In this document: positions 1-6,629 of the stretch, piece after piece
Layout: the number at the start of each line of letters is the position of its first letter
Position numbering within the stretch: position 1 is the first letter of the stretch
Origin: Thiotrichaceae bacterium
Lineage (GTDB): Bacteria; Pseudomonadota; Gammaproteobacteria; Thiotrichales; Thiotrichaceae
Reading direction: 5' to 3'
NCBI GenBank assembly: GCA_027030285.1
Contig: JALVFC010000132.1
Location: 1-13,618, forward strand
Length of the DNA stretch: 13,618 nt
Position numbers and translations under genes: made by a program
Notes under the pieces: generated by a model
The model's input: only the letters and a program-made list of their open reading frames with translations
What the model was told of the DNA's origin: nothing
Database searches by the model: none

Positions 1-75
1 AATGGAAGCGCGTACCCTGTCAGATTTGATGCGCATGATTATTTCACTGCGATCCTGAACCAGTTACATGGCTGA
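1..75 (+). other. Possible 3' end of an upstream gene (frame uncertain)
   Basis: The left edge is open in two plus-strand frames. One reads from position 1 to a TGA at 73-75 and ends in AILNQLHG. The other reads from position 2 to a TGA at 56-58 and ends in MRMIISLRS. Either could be the C-terminus of a gene starting outside the window. A minus-strand reading from an ATG near position 40 is also open to the edge. None is long enough to identify, so this marks a possible partial gene and no function is claimed. Confidence 0.2.
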
Positions 76-509
76 TGTTGCAACTTGCACTCTTTCTATT
101 ATGGAAAACCCCAATAGGCTAACAGTAATCCAGAATTTACAGCATATCTTCTCACCTGCAAGAATAACCACGTAACACAGGCAAGCTGTTTTCTGATCCA
201 GCGAGCCAGTGTGACATAAACGACCGTCAGGTAACAAAGCGACTTTAAACGTAATCAAAACACCCAAAAATCGCCGTTTATTCGGTAGTTAGTTATCCTC
301 CTCATTGTTTTGATGAATAGCGTCTCTTCCCCGCATTGTCTATCTGACGGTCTTTTTCTTTGTGATTCGTAATTAATAAGAAAAAACTTATACTGCTAAG
401 GCTATGGACTAATATCTGTATAATCGCCAATAAATCTTAATGAATATTAAAAAGTAACTGTCTGGCAAAATCCACTCAGCTACTATGAAGTACGACAGGA
501 GACTCTCTT
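76..509. other. Gene-free AT-rich region upstream of soxB
   Basis: No convincing coding sequence is seen here. The one long minus-strand reading frame (64-267) begins with TTG, has no Shine-Dalgarno sequence and has an unnatural-looking composition, so I leave it out. Base composition becomes strongly AT-rich from about 250 to 480, as expected for a promoter region. A short inverted repeat, ATAAG-N6-CTTAT, lies at 376-391, and a TATAAT box at 419-424. The region probably holds the soxB promoter and leader. Confidence 0.5.
419..424 (+). promoter_or_regulatory. Candidate -10 box for soxB
   Basis: TATAAT sits about 85 bases upstream of the soxB start in AT-rich DNA. No good TTGACA-like -35 box lies 16-18 bases upstream. 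If this is the promoter it may need an activator. The assignment rests on the hexamer and position only. Confidence 0.3.
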
Positions 510-2435
510 ATGCCAACTATGGATAAACGAACTTTTTTAAAACTTGTTGCAATGGGTGTCGGTGGCACGGCCGCAGGAGCGATCCCCTGGATGATGAAGT
601 CCGGCTATGCAAGTGAAAAAGGCAAAGCAGAGATGCCCAAAGGTTTTTACAGCTTGCCCATAAAAGGTCAGGCACGGATTCTACATTGCACAGATTTGCA
701 CGGGCAGTTATTACCTGTTTATTTCCGTGAACCCAATGTCAATCTGGGAGTAGGTCCCGCCAAAGGCCGCCCACCTCATATTGTTGGTAAAAACCTGCTG
801 AAAACCATGCAACTGCCCCTGGATGGTCCTGAAGCTTATGCCTACACCTATCTGGATTTTTATGAAGCTGCCAGAAAATATGGCAAGACAGGTGGCTATG
901 CGCATATTAAAACGCTGCTGGACATGCTCAGAAAAGATGCCGGTGGTGTCGAAAATACCCTGACACTTGATGGTGGTGACCTGTGGCAAGGCTCTGGTAC
1001 TTCTTTGTGGACACGTGGTGTAGACATGGTAGAAGCTTCCAATATTCTGGGCGTAAACGTCATGGTAGGACACTGGGAATTCACCTATGAAGAGCAGGAA
1101 GTACTCAGTAATGTGGCGCTCTTTAAAGGTGATTTTATTGGTCAGAACGTGCGAGTTAAAGATGACGCACTGATGAGTGATGAATATGCCGATATGGTTG
1201 AAAAGAATGACGGGCGAGGTCTGTACGACGAAGATACTGGTTACGCCTTCCAGCCTTACGTTATGAAAAAAATCGGTGGCAAGCGTATTGCAGTAGTGGG
1301 TCAGGCATTTCCACGTACAGCCAATGCCAATCCTCCGGAGTTCTTTCCAGACTGGTCATTTGGCTTGCGCGAAGATGATATGGCACAGCTGGTTAAAAAA
1401 ATCCGCACAGAAGAAAAACCTGATGCATTGATTATGCTCTCCCATAATGGCATGGATGTTGATGTAAAAATGGGCGAGAACATCCCTGGCATAGATGCCG
1501 TATTTGGCGGACATACTCACGATGGCATGCCCCAGCCACTGGAAGTTAAAAACAAAGAGGGTAAACGCTGCCTGGTTACTAATGCAGGCTCAAACGGCAA
1601 GTTTGTGGGTGTGATGGACTTTGATATTAGTGATGGCAAGGTGAATATGCACTACAAGATGCTGCCAGTAATTACTGACTGGCTGCCAGCAGATAAGGAA
1701 ATGGAAGCCTATATCACACAAATGCGTAGCAAAAAGTATGACAAGAATATCCGTGAAGCACGTAACGAAAAGCTGCTTTACAACAAGTCCAGGCTTGGCA
1801 AGACCTACGATGAAATTCTGACTGAAAAACTGGCTATTGCGGATCGTACCCTGTATCGCCGTGGTAACTTTATGGGAACCTGGGATCAGGTGTTATGTAA
1901 TGCACTGCGTGAAGAATACAAGGCAGATGTTGCCATGTCAGCTGGTGTACGTTGGGGTACAACCACGCTAAAAGGTGACTGGATCACCATGGAAGATGTG
2001 ATGACGCAGTGTTCCATGACCTATGCTGAAACCTATGTCATGGATATGAAAGGAAAAGACCTGCTGGAAACACTGGAACAGATAGCAGACAACCTGTTTG
2101 ATCCCGATCCCTACCTGCAATCAGGCGGTGACATGGTACGTACTGGCGGCCTCAACTACACACTGAACCCCAATAAAAAGCTGTATGAGCGCATTACGGA
2201 CGCACATCTGGATAACGGCGATAAAATTGAACCCGACAAGACGTATAAAGTCGCTGGCTGGGCAACAGTTAACCGTACCCCTGATGGTCGCCTGATGTGG
2301 GATGTGGTACGTGACTATATTCTGAAAAACAAGGATAAGGACAATGTGCTTAAGCTGGAGCGTATAAACCGCCCCAAACTGGTTGGTGTCAGTGATAACC
2401 CTGGCATCGCAGATTATGCAGGTGAGACCGGGTAA
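510..2435 (+). CDS. soxB: SoxB thiosulfohydrolase (thiosulfate oxidation)
   Basis: SoxB is the periplasmic dimanganese enzyme that hydrolyses the terminal sulfate group from thiosulfate-derived cysteine adducts on the SoxYZ carrier. It belongs to the 5'-nucleotidase/metallophosphatase family. The 641-residue product shows the family motifs in order: TDLHGQ (D62, H64), followed by the SoxB-typical LLPVYFREPNVNLGVG; LDGGD (D157); GHWEF (187-191, replacing the nucleotidase GNHEF); LSHNG (310-314); and GGHTHD (333-338). The N-terminus is a Tat-type signal, but the motif reads D-KR-TFLK, so the first arginine is lysine (K6-R7), followed by a hydrophobic stretch to about residue 29. The start is supported by AGGAGA seven bases upstream. 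An ATG three codons later would keep the signal. The gene stands alone, with no soxXAYZ or soxCD nearby. The SoxB call is very secure; the export detail is inferred. Confidence 0.97.
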   Translation: MPTMDKRTFLKLVAMGVGGTAAGAIPWMMKSGYASEKGKAEMPKGFYSLPIKGQARILHCTDLHGQLLPVYFREPNVNLGVGPAKGRPPHIVGKNLLKTMQLPLDGPEAYAYTYLDFYEAARKYGKTGGYAHIKTLLDMLRKDAGGVENTLTLDGGDLWQGSGTSLWTRGVDMVEASNILGVNVMVGHWEFTYEEQEVLSNVALFKGDFIGQNVRVKDDALMSDEYADMVEKNDGRGLYDEDTGYAFQPYVMKKIGGKRIAVVGQAFPRTANANPPEFFPDWSFGLREDDMAQLVKKIRTEEKPDALIMLSHNGMDVDVKMGENIPGIDAVFGGHTHDGMPQPLEVKNKEGKRCLVTNAGSNGKFVGVMDFDISDGKVNMHYKMLPVITDWLPADKEMEAYITQMRSKKYDKNIREARNEKLLYNKSRLGKTYDEILTEKLAIADRTLYRRGNFMGTWDQVLCNALREEYKADVAMSAGVRWGTTTLKGDWITMEDVMTQCSMTYAETYVMDMKGKDLLETLEQIADNLFDPDPYLQSGGDMVRTGGLNYTLNPNKKLYERITDAHLDNGDKIEPDKTYKVAGWATVNRTPDGRLMWDVVRDYILKNKDKDNVLKLERINRPKLVGVSDNPGIADYAGETG

Positions 2436-2461
2436 GCTAAGTCAAACTTTCTTGTTCAGGA

Positions 2462-2500
2462 GGTGCGGCTTTAGCCGCGCACCAGGTGGCACTCCTGGTG
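2462..2500. repeat. REP-like double hairpin after soxB
   Basis: Two hairpins lie back to back 26 bases after the soxB stop. The first is the palindrome GCGGCT-TT-AGCCGC (2465-2478), which can extend outward through GGTGC/GCACC. The second is CACCAGG (2480-2486), a seven-base loop and CCTGGTG (2494-2500). No T-run follows, so this is not a standard rho-independent terminator. From memory, the GTGCGGCTTTAGCCGC core resembles repetitive extragenic palindromes of gammaproteobacteria. Only one copy is in this window, so repetition cannot be shown here. Confidence 0.5.
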
Positions 2501-2534
2501 TGGTTAAAGTTGCACGCAAGCGAGGATTCCAGGA

Positions 2535-2741
2535 TCAGGCGCGCTGTCTGGCAAACAGGTTTTCCAGCCGCCTGTTCCACGCTTCCAGCCTGATGACTTT
2601 TGTATCAGCTTGTCCACCGGGCTGTACTTCCTGATTGATTCCGTTATTGGGTTGTTCTTCCGACACTTTTTTCCGTTTGTTATTCTGCTTCTTTTCAGTG
2701 TGGATCAGTTTTAGATGTTGGGCAGGTGATGAGTTTGACAT
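2535..2741 (-). CDS. Small orphan protein, 68 residues, unknown function
   Basis: I do not recognise this protein. It is accepted as a gene because the ATG at 2741 is preceded by a near-perfect AAAGGAGG (2757-2750) with eight-base spacing. The frame extends a further eight codons upstream to a TTG, but the Shine-Dalgarno placement argues for the ATG. The product has no signal peptide or membrane segment and no cysteine. Residues 10-45 are polar and lysine/glutamine/asparagine-rich (KKQNNKRKK), probably disordered. The C-terminus (IRLEAWNRRLENLFARQ) looks like an amphipathic helix that could bind a partner. It converges on soxB and lies 84 bases beyond the end of moaB on the same strand, so it could be transcribed with the moa genes or from its own weak promoter. 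Confidence 0.6.
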   Translation of the reverse strand: MSNSSPAQHLKLIHTEKKQNNKRKKVSEEQPNNGINQEVQPGGQADTKVIRLEAWNRRLENLFARQRA

Positions 2742-2825
2742 AATTGTATCCTCCTTTGCCCACAAAGCTTAAGATACAAATGTGCAGATTATGTGCACAA
2801 GTCATGACATTACGAAGTAAATCCG

Positions 2826-3344
2826 CTACTCCTCCAGAAACCTCGGCATAATCTCTACCAGATTACAGGGCTTGTGATCAATATTAAGCTGGTGCGAGAT
2901 AATCTGATCCCAGCCGTCTTTACAGGCACCTGGTGAGCCTGGCAGAGTAAATAATACCGTACCATTTGCCATGCCTGCGATAGCGCGTGACTGAATAGTC
3001 GAGGTGCGAATCAAGTCATAGGAAAGCATGCGGAAAAGCTCGCCAAAACCCTCTATTTGCTTGTCATAAAGCACCCTGAAAGCCTCTGGCGTGACATCCC
3101 TGCCCGTCAGTCCAGTACCGCCTGTGCTGATCACTACATGCACATCCGGATCAGCGATCCACTGACTTACCACGGCACGTATCTGATAAATATTATCGAC
3201 AACGATACGTTTCTCCGCCAGCTGATGCCCAGCTAGCTGCAACCTCTCGACCAGTACATTACCAGATTTGTCATCGGCTTCAGTACGTGAATCAGATACC
3301 GTCAGAATAGCAATATTTAACGGCTTGCGAACCTTCTCAGTCAT
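2826..3344 (-). CDS. moaB: MoaB, molybdenum cofactor biosynthesis
   Basis: MoaB belongs to the MoaB/Mog family, whose members bind molybdopterin; Mog-type members adenylylate it before molybdenum insertion. Residues (ATG numbering, 172 aa) include the opening strand IAILTVSDSR (11-20), the binding-loop motif STGGTGLTGRD (73-83), GELFRMLSYD (101-110) and LPGSPGACKDGW (134-145). Length is normal for the family. Two adjacent starts are possible: GTG at 3347, immediately after the moaD stop, or ATG at 3344. AGGAGG (3357-3352) is seven bases from the ATG but only four from the GTG, so I chose the ATG. It is the last gene of the moaA-moaD-moaB run. Family members differ in catalytic activity, so whether this one is an active adenylyltransferase is not certain from sequence. 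Confidence 0.93.
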   Translation of the reverse strand: MTEKVRKPLNIAILTVSDSRTEADDKSGNVLVERLQLAGHQLAEKRIVVDNIYQIRAVVSQWIADPDVHVVISTGGTGLTGRDVTPEAFRVLYDKQIEGFGELFRMLSYDLIRTSTIQSRAIAGMANGTVLFTLPGSPGACKDGWDQIISHQLNIDHKPCNLVEIMPRFLEE

Positions 3345-3347
3345 CAC

Positions 3348-3581
3348 TTAACCTCCTGTCACTGGTGGGAAGAAAGCCAGTTCATCACCAGAGTGCACCA
3401 GCGCATCAGCATCAGCATACTCATGGTTAATGGCAATCAGTACCTTGTCAGGCATCTCCTGCTGTCCGGTTGCCGCTACCCATGCCTGACTTGCAGGAAT
3501 CGGAGAGTCCACTTCTATCATGTCTTTCTCGCGCCCCATTGCCTCACGCAAACTGGCAAAATACATAACCTGAATACTCAT
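3348..3581 (-). CDS. moaD: MoaD, small sulfur-carrier subunit of molybdopterin synthase
   Basis: MoaD is a ubiquitin-fold protein. Its C-terminal Gly-Gly is adenylated and thiocarboxylated, then donates sulfur to the MoaE subunit to turn cyclic pyranopterin monophosphate into molybdopterin. The 77-residue product opens with the typical beta strand and helix (MYFASLREAMG) and contains NHEYADADALVHSGDELAFFPPVTGG, ending in the essential GG. The ATG lies three bases after the moaA stop. The only ribosome-binding candidate is AGGTGG, inside the last codons of moaA, so translation is probably coupled. moaE, its partner, is not in the window. Confidence 0.93.
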   Translation of the reverse strand: MSIQVMYFASLREAMGREKDMIEVDSPIPASQAWVAATGQQEMPDKVLIAINHEYADADALVHSGDELAFFPPVTGG

Positions 3582-3584
3582 TTT

Positions 3585-4601
3585 CTAGCCACCTGTCATT
3601 GACATAAAACGAATTACCCGATCTGGGCTTTCCTTAAATACATGGTGCTCCGGTTTCAAGCTCATTGAACTTTCGAGAACTTCAGCCAGCCCGGCATCAC
3701 TAATGCCCTGCCGCAATAAAGGGCGCAGTTCAACCTTATGCTCATCACCCAGACACAGATACAATGCACCATCTACTGATATGCGCACACGATTGCAGGT
3801 CTCACAGAAATGCTGTGAAATGGGCGTAATAAAACCAATATGCAAATCATTGTCTCGTACCCTGTAATAACGCGCTGGCCCTCCACCTGGAACCATGCCG
3901 GGGATCAGATCAAAAGTGTCAGACAAGGTGCGAATCACTTTCTGCAAATCCAGATAATTCCCACTGGCATTTCTGCCCGTGCTGCCCACTGGCATGGTTT
4001 CAATAAAGCGCAGGGTAAAACCCATTTCAGCACAATAGTTCACCAGGTCAATAAACTCGTCATCGTTCACCCCTTTCATGGCAACGGTATTAATCTTCAC
4101 CGGCGACAAGCCAGCTTCTTTTGCCGCAGCCAGACCTGCCAGAACCTCCTCCAGCTTGCCATTTCCTGTGATTTCTTTAAAGCGATCCGCTTTCAGAGAA
4201 TCCAGGCTAACATTAATGCGGCTGACACCTGCCTGTTTAATGTCGGTGGCATAGCGGTTTAGCAAGGCAGCGTTGGTGCTTAGAGATAAATCCTCCAGCC
4301 CATCCAGAGCAGCTAATCTGCCAGCAAGCTCTGGCAAGTTCTTGCGAACCAGCGGTTCACCACCTGTGAGGCGCACACGGCTCACCCCCAGCTGTGCAAA
4401 AGCAGCGATCACGCGCTCAATTTCATCAAAGGTGAGCCAGTTTTCAGGTTCTTCAAAACCCTTAAAGCCTTCCGGCATACAATAAAAGCAGCGCATATTG
4501 CACTTGTCTGTTACCGACAGGCGCACATACTCCACCGTTCTGCCAAAAGAGTCCTGGAGTTTATCCTGCTGTTGTGTTGATGGCGGTTGGGAATGTTCCA
4601 T
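3585..4601 (-). CDS. moaA: MoaA, GTP 3',8-cyclase (radical SAM)
   Basis: MoaA carries out the first step of molybdenum cofactor synthesis: a radical S-adenosylmethionine rearrangement of GTP to 3',8-cyclo-7,8-dihydro-GTP, which MoaC then converts to cyclic pyranopterin monophosphate. The 338-residue product has the N-terminal cluster motif CNMRCFYC (C34, C38, C41), the SAM-binding RLTGGEPL, the family segment INVSLDSL, and the C-terminal second-cluster cysteines in FCETCNRVRIS followed by LYLCLG. It ends in the conserved Gly-Gly tail (SMTGG). It is first in the moaA-moaD-moaB run. No Shine-Dalgarno sequence precedes the ATG, and a TATAGT box ends six bases before it. Confidence 0.96.
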   Translation of the reverse strand: MEHSQPPSTQQQDKLQDSFGRTVEYVRLSVTDKCNMRCFYCMPEGFKGFEEPENWLTFDEIERVIAAFAQLGVSRVRLTGGEPLVRKNLPELAGRLAALDGLEDLSLSTNAALLNRYATDIKQAGVSRINVSLDSLKADRFKEITGNGKLEEVLAGLAAAKEAGLSPVKINTVAMKGVNDDEFIDLVNYCAEMGFTLRFIETMPVGSTGRNASGNYLDLQKVIRTLSDTFDLIPGMVPGGGPARYYRVRDNDLHIGFITPISQHFCETCNRVRISVDGALYLCLGDEHKVELRPLLRQGISDAGLAEVLESSMSLKPEHHVFKESPDRVIRFMSMTGG

Positions 4602-4607
4602 AGTACA

Positions 4608-4613
4608 ACTATA
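4608..4613 (-). promoter_or_regulatory. Candidate -10 box very close to the moaA start
   Basis: On the minus strand TATAGT ends six bases upstream of the moaA ATG, which would place transcription start at or beside the start codon. A hairpin at 4617-4642 (GGATT...AATCC, with an inner TGT/ACA) overlaps the region where the spacer and -35 box would lie. The -35 region is poor, so this is a weak prediction. Confidence 0.25.
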
Positions 4614-4727
4614 TCAGGATTTGTAGAGACACAAACCAATCCATGATGCTTAATCGGGTTTTACTGATCTGAAATAACTATTCAGCGCGTTGATATGCAG
4701 TGGAGGTGGCAAGGTATTGACATATCG

Positions 4728-4912
4728 TTACGTTGAGTAGTTACTCTGAAATAGCGTAACTACTCAGGGTGCTAAACAGCGAAGGCAGTAAGTTATTGAT
4801 GATCAGGGGCGCTGTAAATACATCCCTGTACGCTCTACGGCAGCATCCCTGCTGCCGAAGCCCTAATCATCAATAACTTACTGACTTACCTATAATTACG
4901 TTGAGTAGTTAC
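4728..4912. repeat. Structured repeat element with terminal direct repeats (MITE-like)
   Basis: The ends are identical 17-bp direct copies of TTACGTTGAGTAGTTAC (4728-4744 and 4896-4912). A third, inverted copy of its last ten bases (GTAACTACTC, 4756-4765) can pair with the left copy across an 11-base loop. Inside is a 23-bp inverted repeat with one mismatch (4786-4808 and 4861-4883). At its tip are two hairpins with the same TCCC loop: TACA-TCCC-TGTA (4819-4830) and CGGCAGCA-TCCC-TGCTGCCG (4838-4857). Folded, it would be a long stem with two small arms. It contains no open reading frame. It sits between the moaA promoter and the 3' end of the FimX-like gene. I recall CATCCCTG hairpins as common extragenic repeats in marine gammaproteobacteria, but that needs a search. 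Confidence 0.75.
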
Positions 4913-4947
4913 AAATAACAAAAAAATACAGCTTGTTTCCAGGTGGC

Positions 4948-6543
4948 TTAGCTCAGAATGGTTTCAATACCCCTGCTTTCCAGGAATTCTGTTAGCTGGG
5001 TAAACTCTTTAAGCTTTTCCGGTCTGCTGGAAATGGCTTTTACCCACTTGGGAAGAAAGCTGACATAGGCGGGTTTGTCGTTGAGTATTCTCTGTATGGA
5101 CAGTTTGTCAGGCACAAAGTTATAGATACCTAGTGATGCCTTTAGGCTGCGAAGCTTCTGATCTATTTTTTTAATACGTCGATGATGCTGTTTGTTCGCC
5201 TGGTGGGGAATAAGAAAAACAATTTGCGGATGTTCTTTTGGTAATAATTCCAGGTGTTTGATAAGGAATACAATAAAAGAATTATCAAGCAGGCTGGCGC
5301 CGCTTAAAGAAAGCAATAACTGTTTTTTTGCATAGCGTTTGTCAGCTATCTGTTGGGTGAGCTTTTGTACCAGTAAACGATCCCAGAAGATGGCTGGTTT
5401 TAGTGAGCCGCTTTTTTTCAGTTTTTGATTAATGCGCTGTTGCTCCTGTGCATCAAACTGTAGTTTTACGAAATAATGATTAATCTCCGAGTGGTGAGTG
5501 CTTGTCAGAGGCTGGAATTTTAGTTTTACCGGTTTCATGTTTTTCATAAGCTCAGAGAATCCGTTAGTTTTACTGATTGCAGGTTTCCTGATCTGTATAT
5601 CTGATTCAGGTGCTGGCAAATGTGTTTTTTTTTCAGATAGTTCTACCCAGGGAGATGCCGGAGTGGTTGCCATATTTTTTGGATTTGCTGCGTCTGGAAT
5701 GTTCAAATCATCTTCGATCTTGTGAACCCAAAGTTGCATGCAGCGTGTTTTACTTAGCACTGCTGGCGCTACGCGTATAGCAGCACGAATATGTTGACCA
5801 TCAATCGTGTTTAGTGTCATTAGCAAGGTTTGCTTCATGTCTGCATAGAGCGATTGTTTTTGCACAAAATGCTGAAACATCTGTTTGCTTTTGTCGGGTA
5901 TCAGGTCATTGATAGAAGTTGATTTCAGCTCTGCCATTGACTGAAAGCCAAACACTGAAAGATAGGTTGGGTTGGCATGAACATGTGTACCTTTATACAG
6001 GTAGGCAATAGGCTCAGGAGTCATGTTGACCAGCCAACGGTTACGTTTATCAGTAATGGACAACAGGTGTTTGCAATTCCGAAACTCTTTTTTTAGTTGT
6101 GAATAAGTAAACAGGTTTTTTATAAATGCAGCAGTGCTCTGGCTTTCTTTTTTGGAAATTATCTGTGGGATGCTGCCAATTTCAAGACCGGATAGATCAC
6201 GTGACAGCTGCCGGAAGTGATCAGCCTGAGTGATGAGAAGTGTATCAACTGAGTATCTGATCAGTAGTTTTTTATAGGTGCTCAGGTTTTTTTGTTCTGC
6301 ATAACTGATGAACAGGATATTAGTCTTGTGTTCTAATAAACATTTAATAATGGCAGCAGGGTTGTTAGCAACAGTTTGCAGGCGGATATTTTCTTTCAGT
6401 GGATTTAGTAGCTCTGTTAAAGTGGCTTCTATGTTGTTACTTGTATTGGCACTGTTGTCACTGTCGCTCGTGGCATTGCTATTGGCTTCGCTGCTAGCAA
6501 TAATCAGGCAATAAATCACGTTTTGTTTATTGTTTTTAGACAT
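4948..6543 (-). CDS. FimX-like protein: PAS domain plus degenerate, shortened EAL domain
   Basis: The 531-residue protein appears cytoplasmic. Residues 1-125 look like a degenerate receiver-type domain interrupted by a Ser/Asn-rich insert (17-38). Residues 165-275 form a PAS domain (MTPEPIAYLYKGTHVHANPTYLSVFGF), close to the PAS of FimX, the type IV pilus c-di-GMP effector. A low-complexity linker follows (280-335). From 338 on there is an EAL-like fold (LKFQPL, then LSLSGASLLDNSF at 411-423), but the segment that should hold the E-x-L motif reads YFVKLQF (357-363), so the catalytic glutamate is missing. The chain stops at GIETILS, before the usual QGY region. No GGDEF domain lies between PAS and EAL. 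It is therefore unlikely to make or degrade c-di-GMP; binding or a scaffold role is possible. The start has only a weak ribosome-binding site. The FimX relationship is my reading by eye, at moderate certainty. Confidence 0.7.
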   Translation of the reverse strand: MSKNNKQNVIYCLIIASSEANSNATSDSDNSANTSNNIEATLTELLNPLKENIRLQTVANNPAAIIKCLLEHKTNILFISYAEQKNLSTYKKLLIRYSVDTLLITQADHFRQLSRDLSGLEIGSIPQIISKKESQSTAAFIKNLFTYSQLKKEFRNCKHLLSITDKRNRWLVNMTPEPIAYLYKGTHVHANPTYLSVFGFQSMAELKSTSINDLIPDKSKQMFQHFVQKQSLYADMKQTLLMTLNTIDGQHIRAAIRVAPAVLSKTRCMQLWVHKIEDDLNIPDAANPKNMATTPASPWVELSEKKTHLPAPESDIQIRKPAISKTNGFSELMKNMKPVKLKFQPLTSTHHSEINHYFVKLQFDAQEQQRINQKLKKSGSLKPAIFWDRLLVQKLTQQIADKRYAKKQLLLSLSGASLLDNSFIVFLIKHLELLPKEHPQIVFLIPHQANKQHHRRIKKIDQKLRSLKASLGIYNFVPDKLSIQRILNDKPAYVSFLPKWVKAISSRPEKLKEFTQLTEFLESRGIETILS

Positions 6544-6629
6544 AAATCTAACTTATCAATGTGGCGACAGGATGCAACTGGATGTGCCGTTTTTCCCGAC
6601 TATAGCGTCAACTCTCTGGATTAAGCGTA

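Noticed and set aside
64..267. 67-residue minus-strand reading frame
   Set aside because: It starts with TTG, lacks a ribosome-binding site, and has an unusual cysteine-rich composition with no recognisable motif.
222..352. GACCGTCAG (222-230) matched by CTGACGGTC (344-352) followed by a T-rich run
   Set aside because: Nine bases separated by 113 is likely to occur by chance in a region this size, and the long loop makes a terminator unlikely.
2383..2634. 83-residue plus-strand reading frame overlapping the soxB end
   Set aside because: It overlaps soxB out of frame, spans the double hairpin and has no ribosome-binding site; the minus-strand small gene here is better supported.
4602..4727. 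Possible Moco riboswitch upstream of moaA
   Set aside because: Only one modest hairpin is seen, and it lies where the promoter should be. The multi-stem structure of the Moco RNA could not be recognised by eye.
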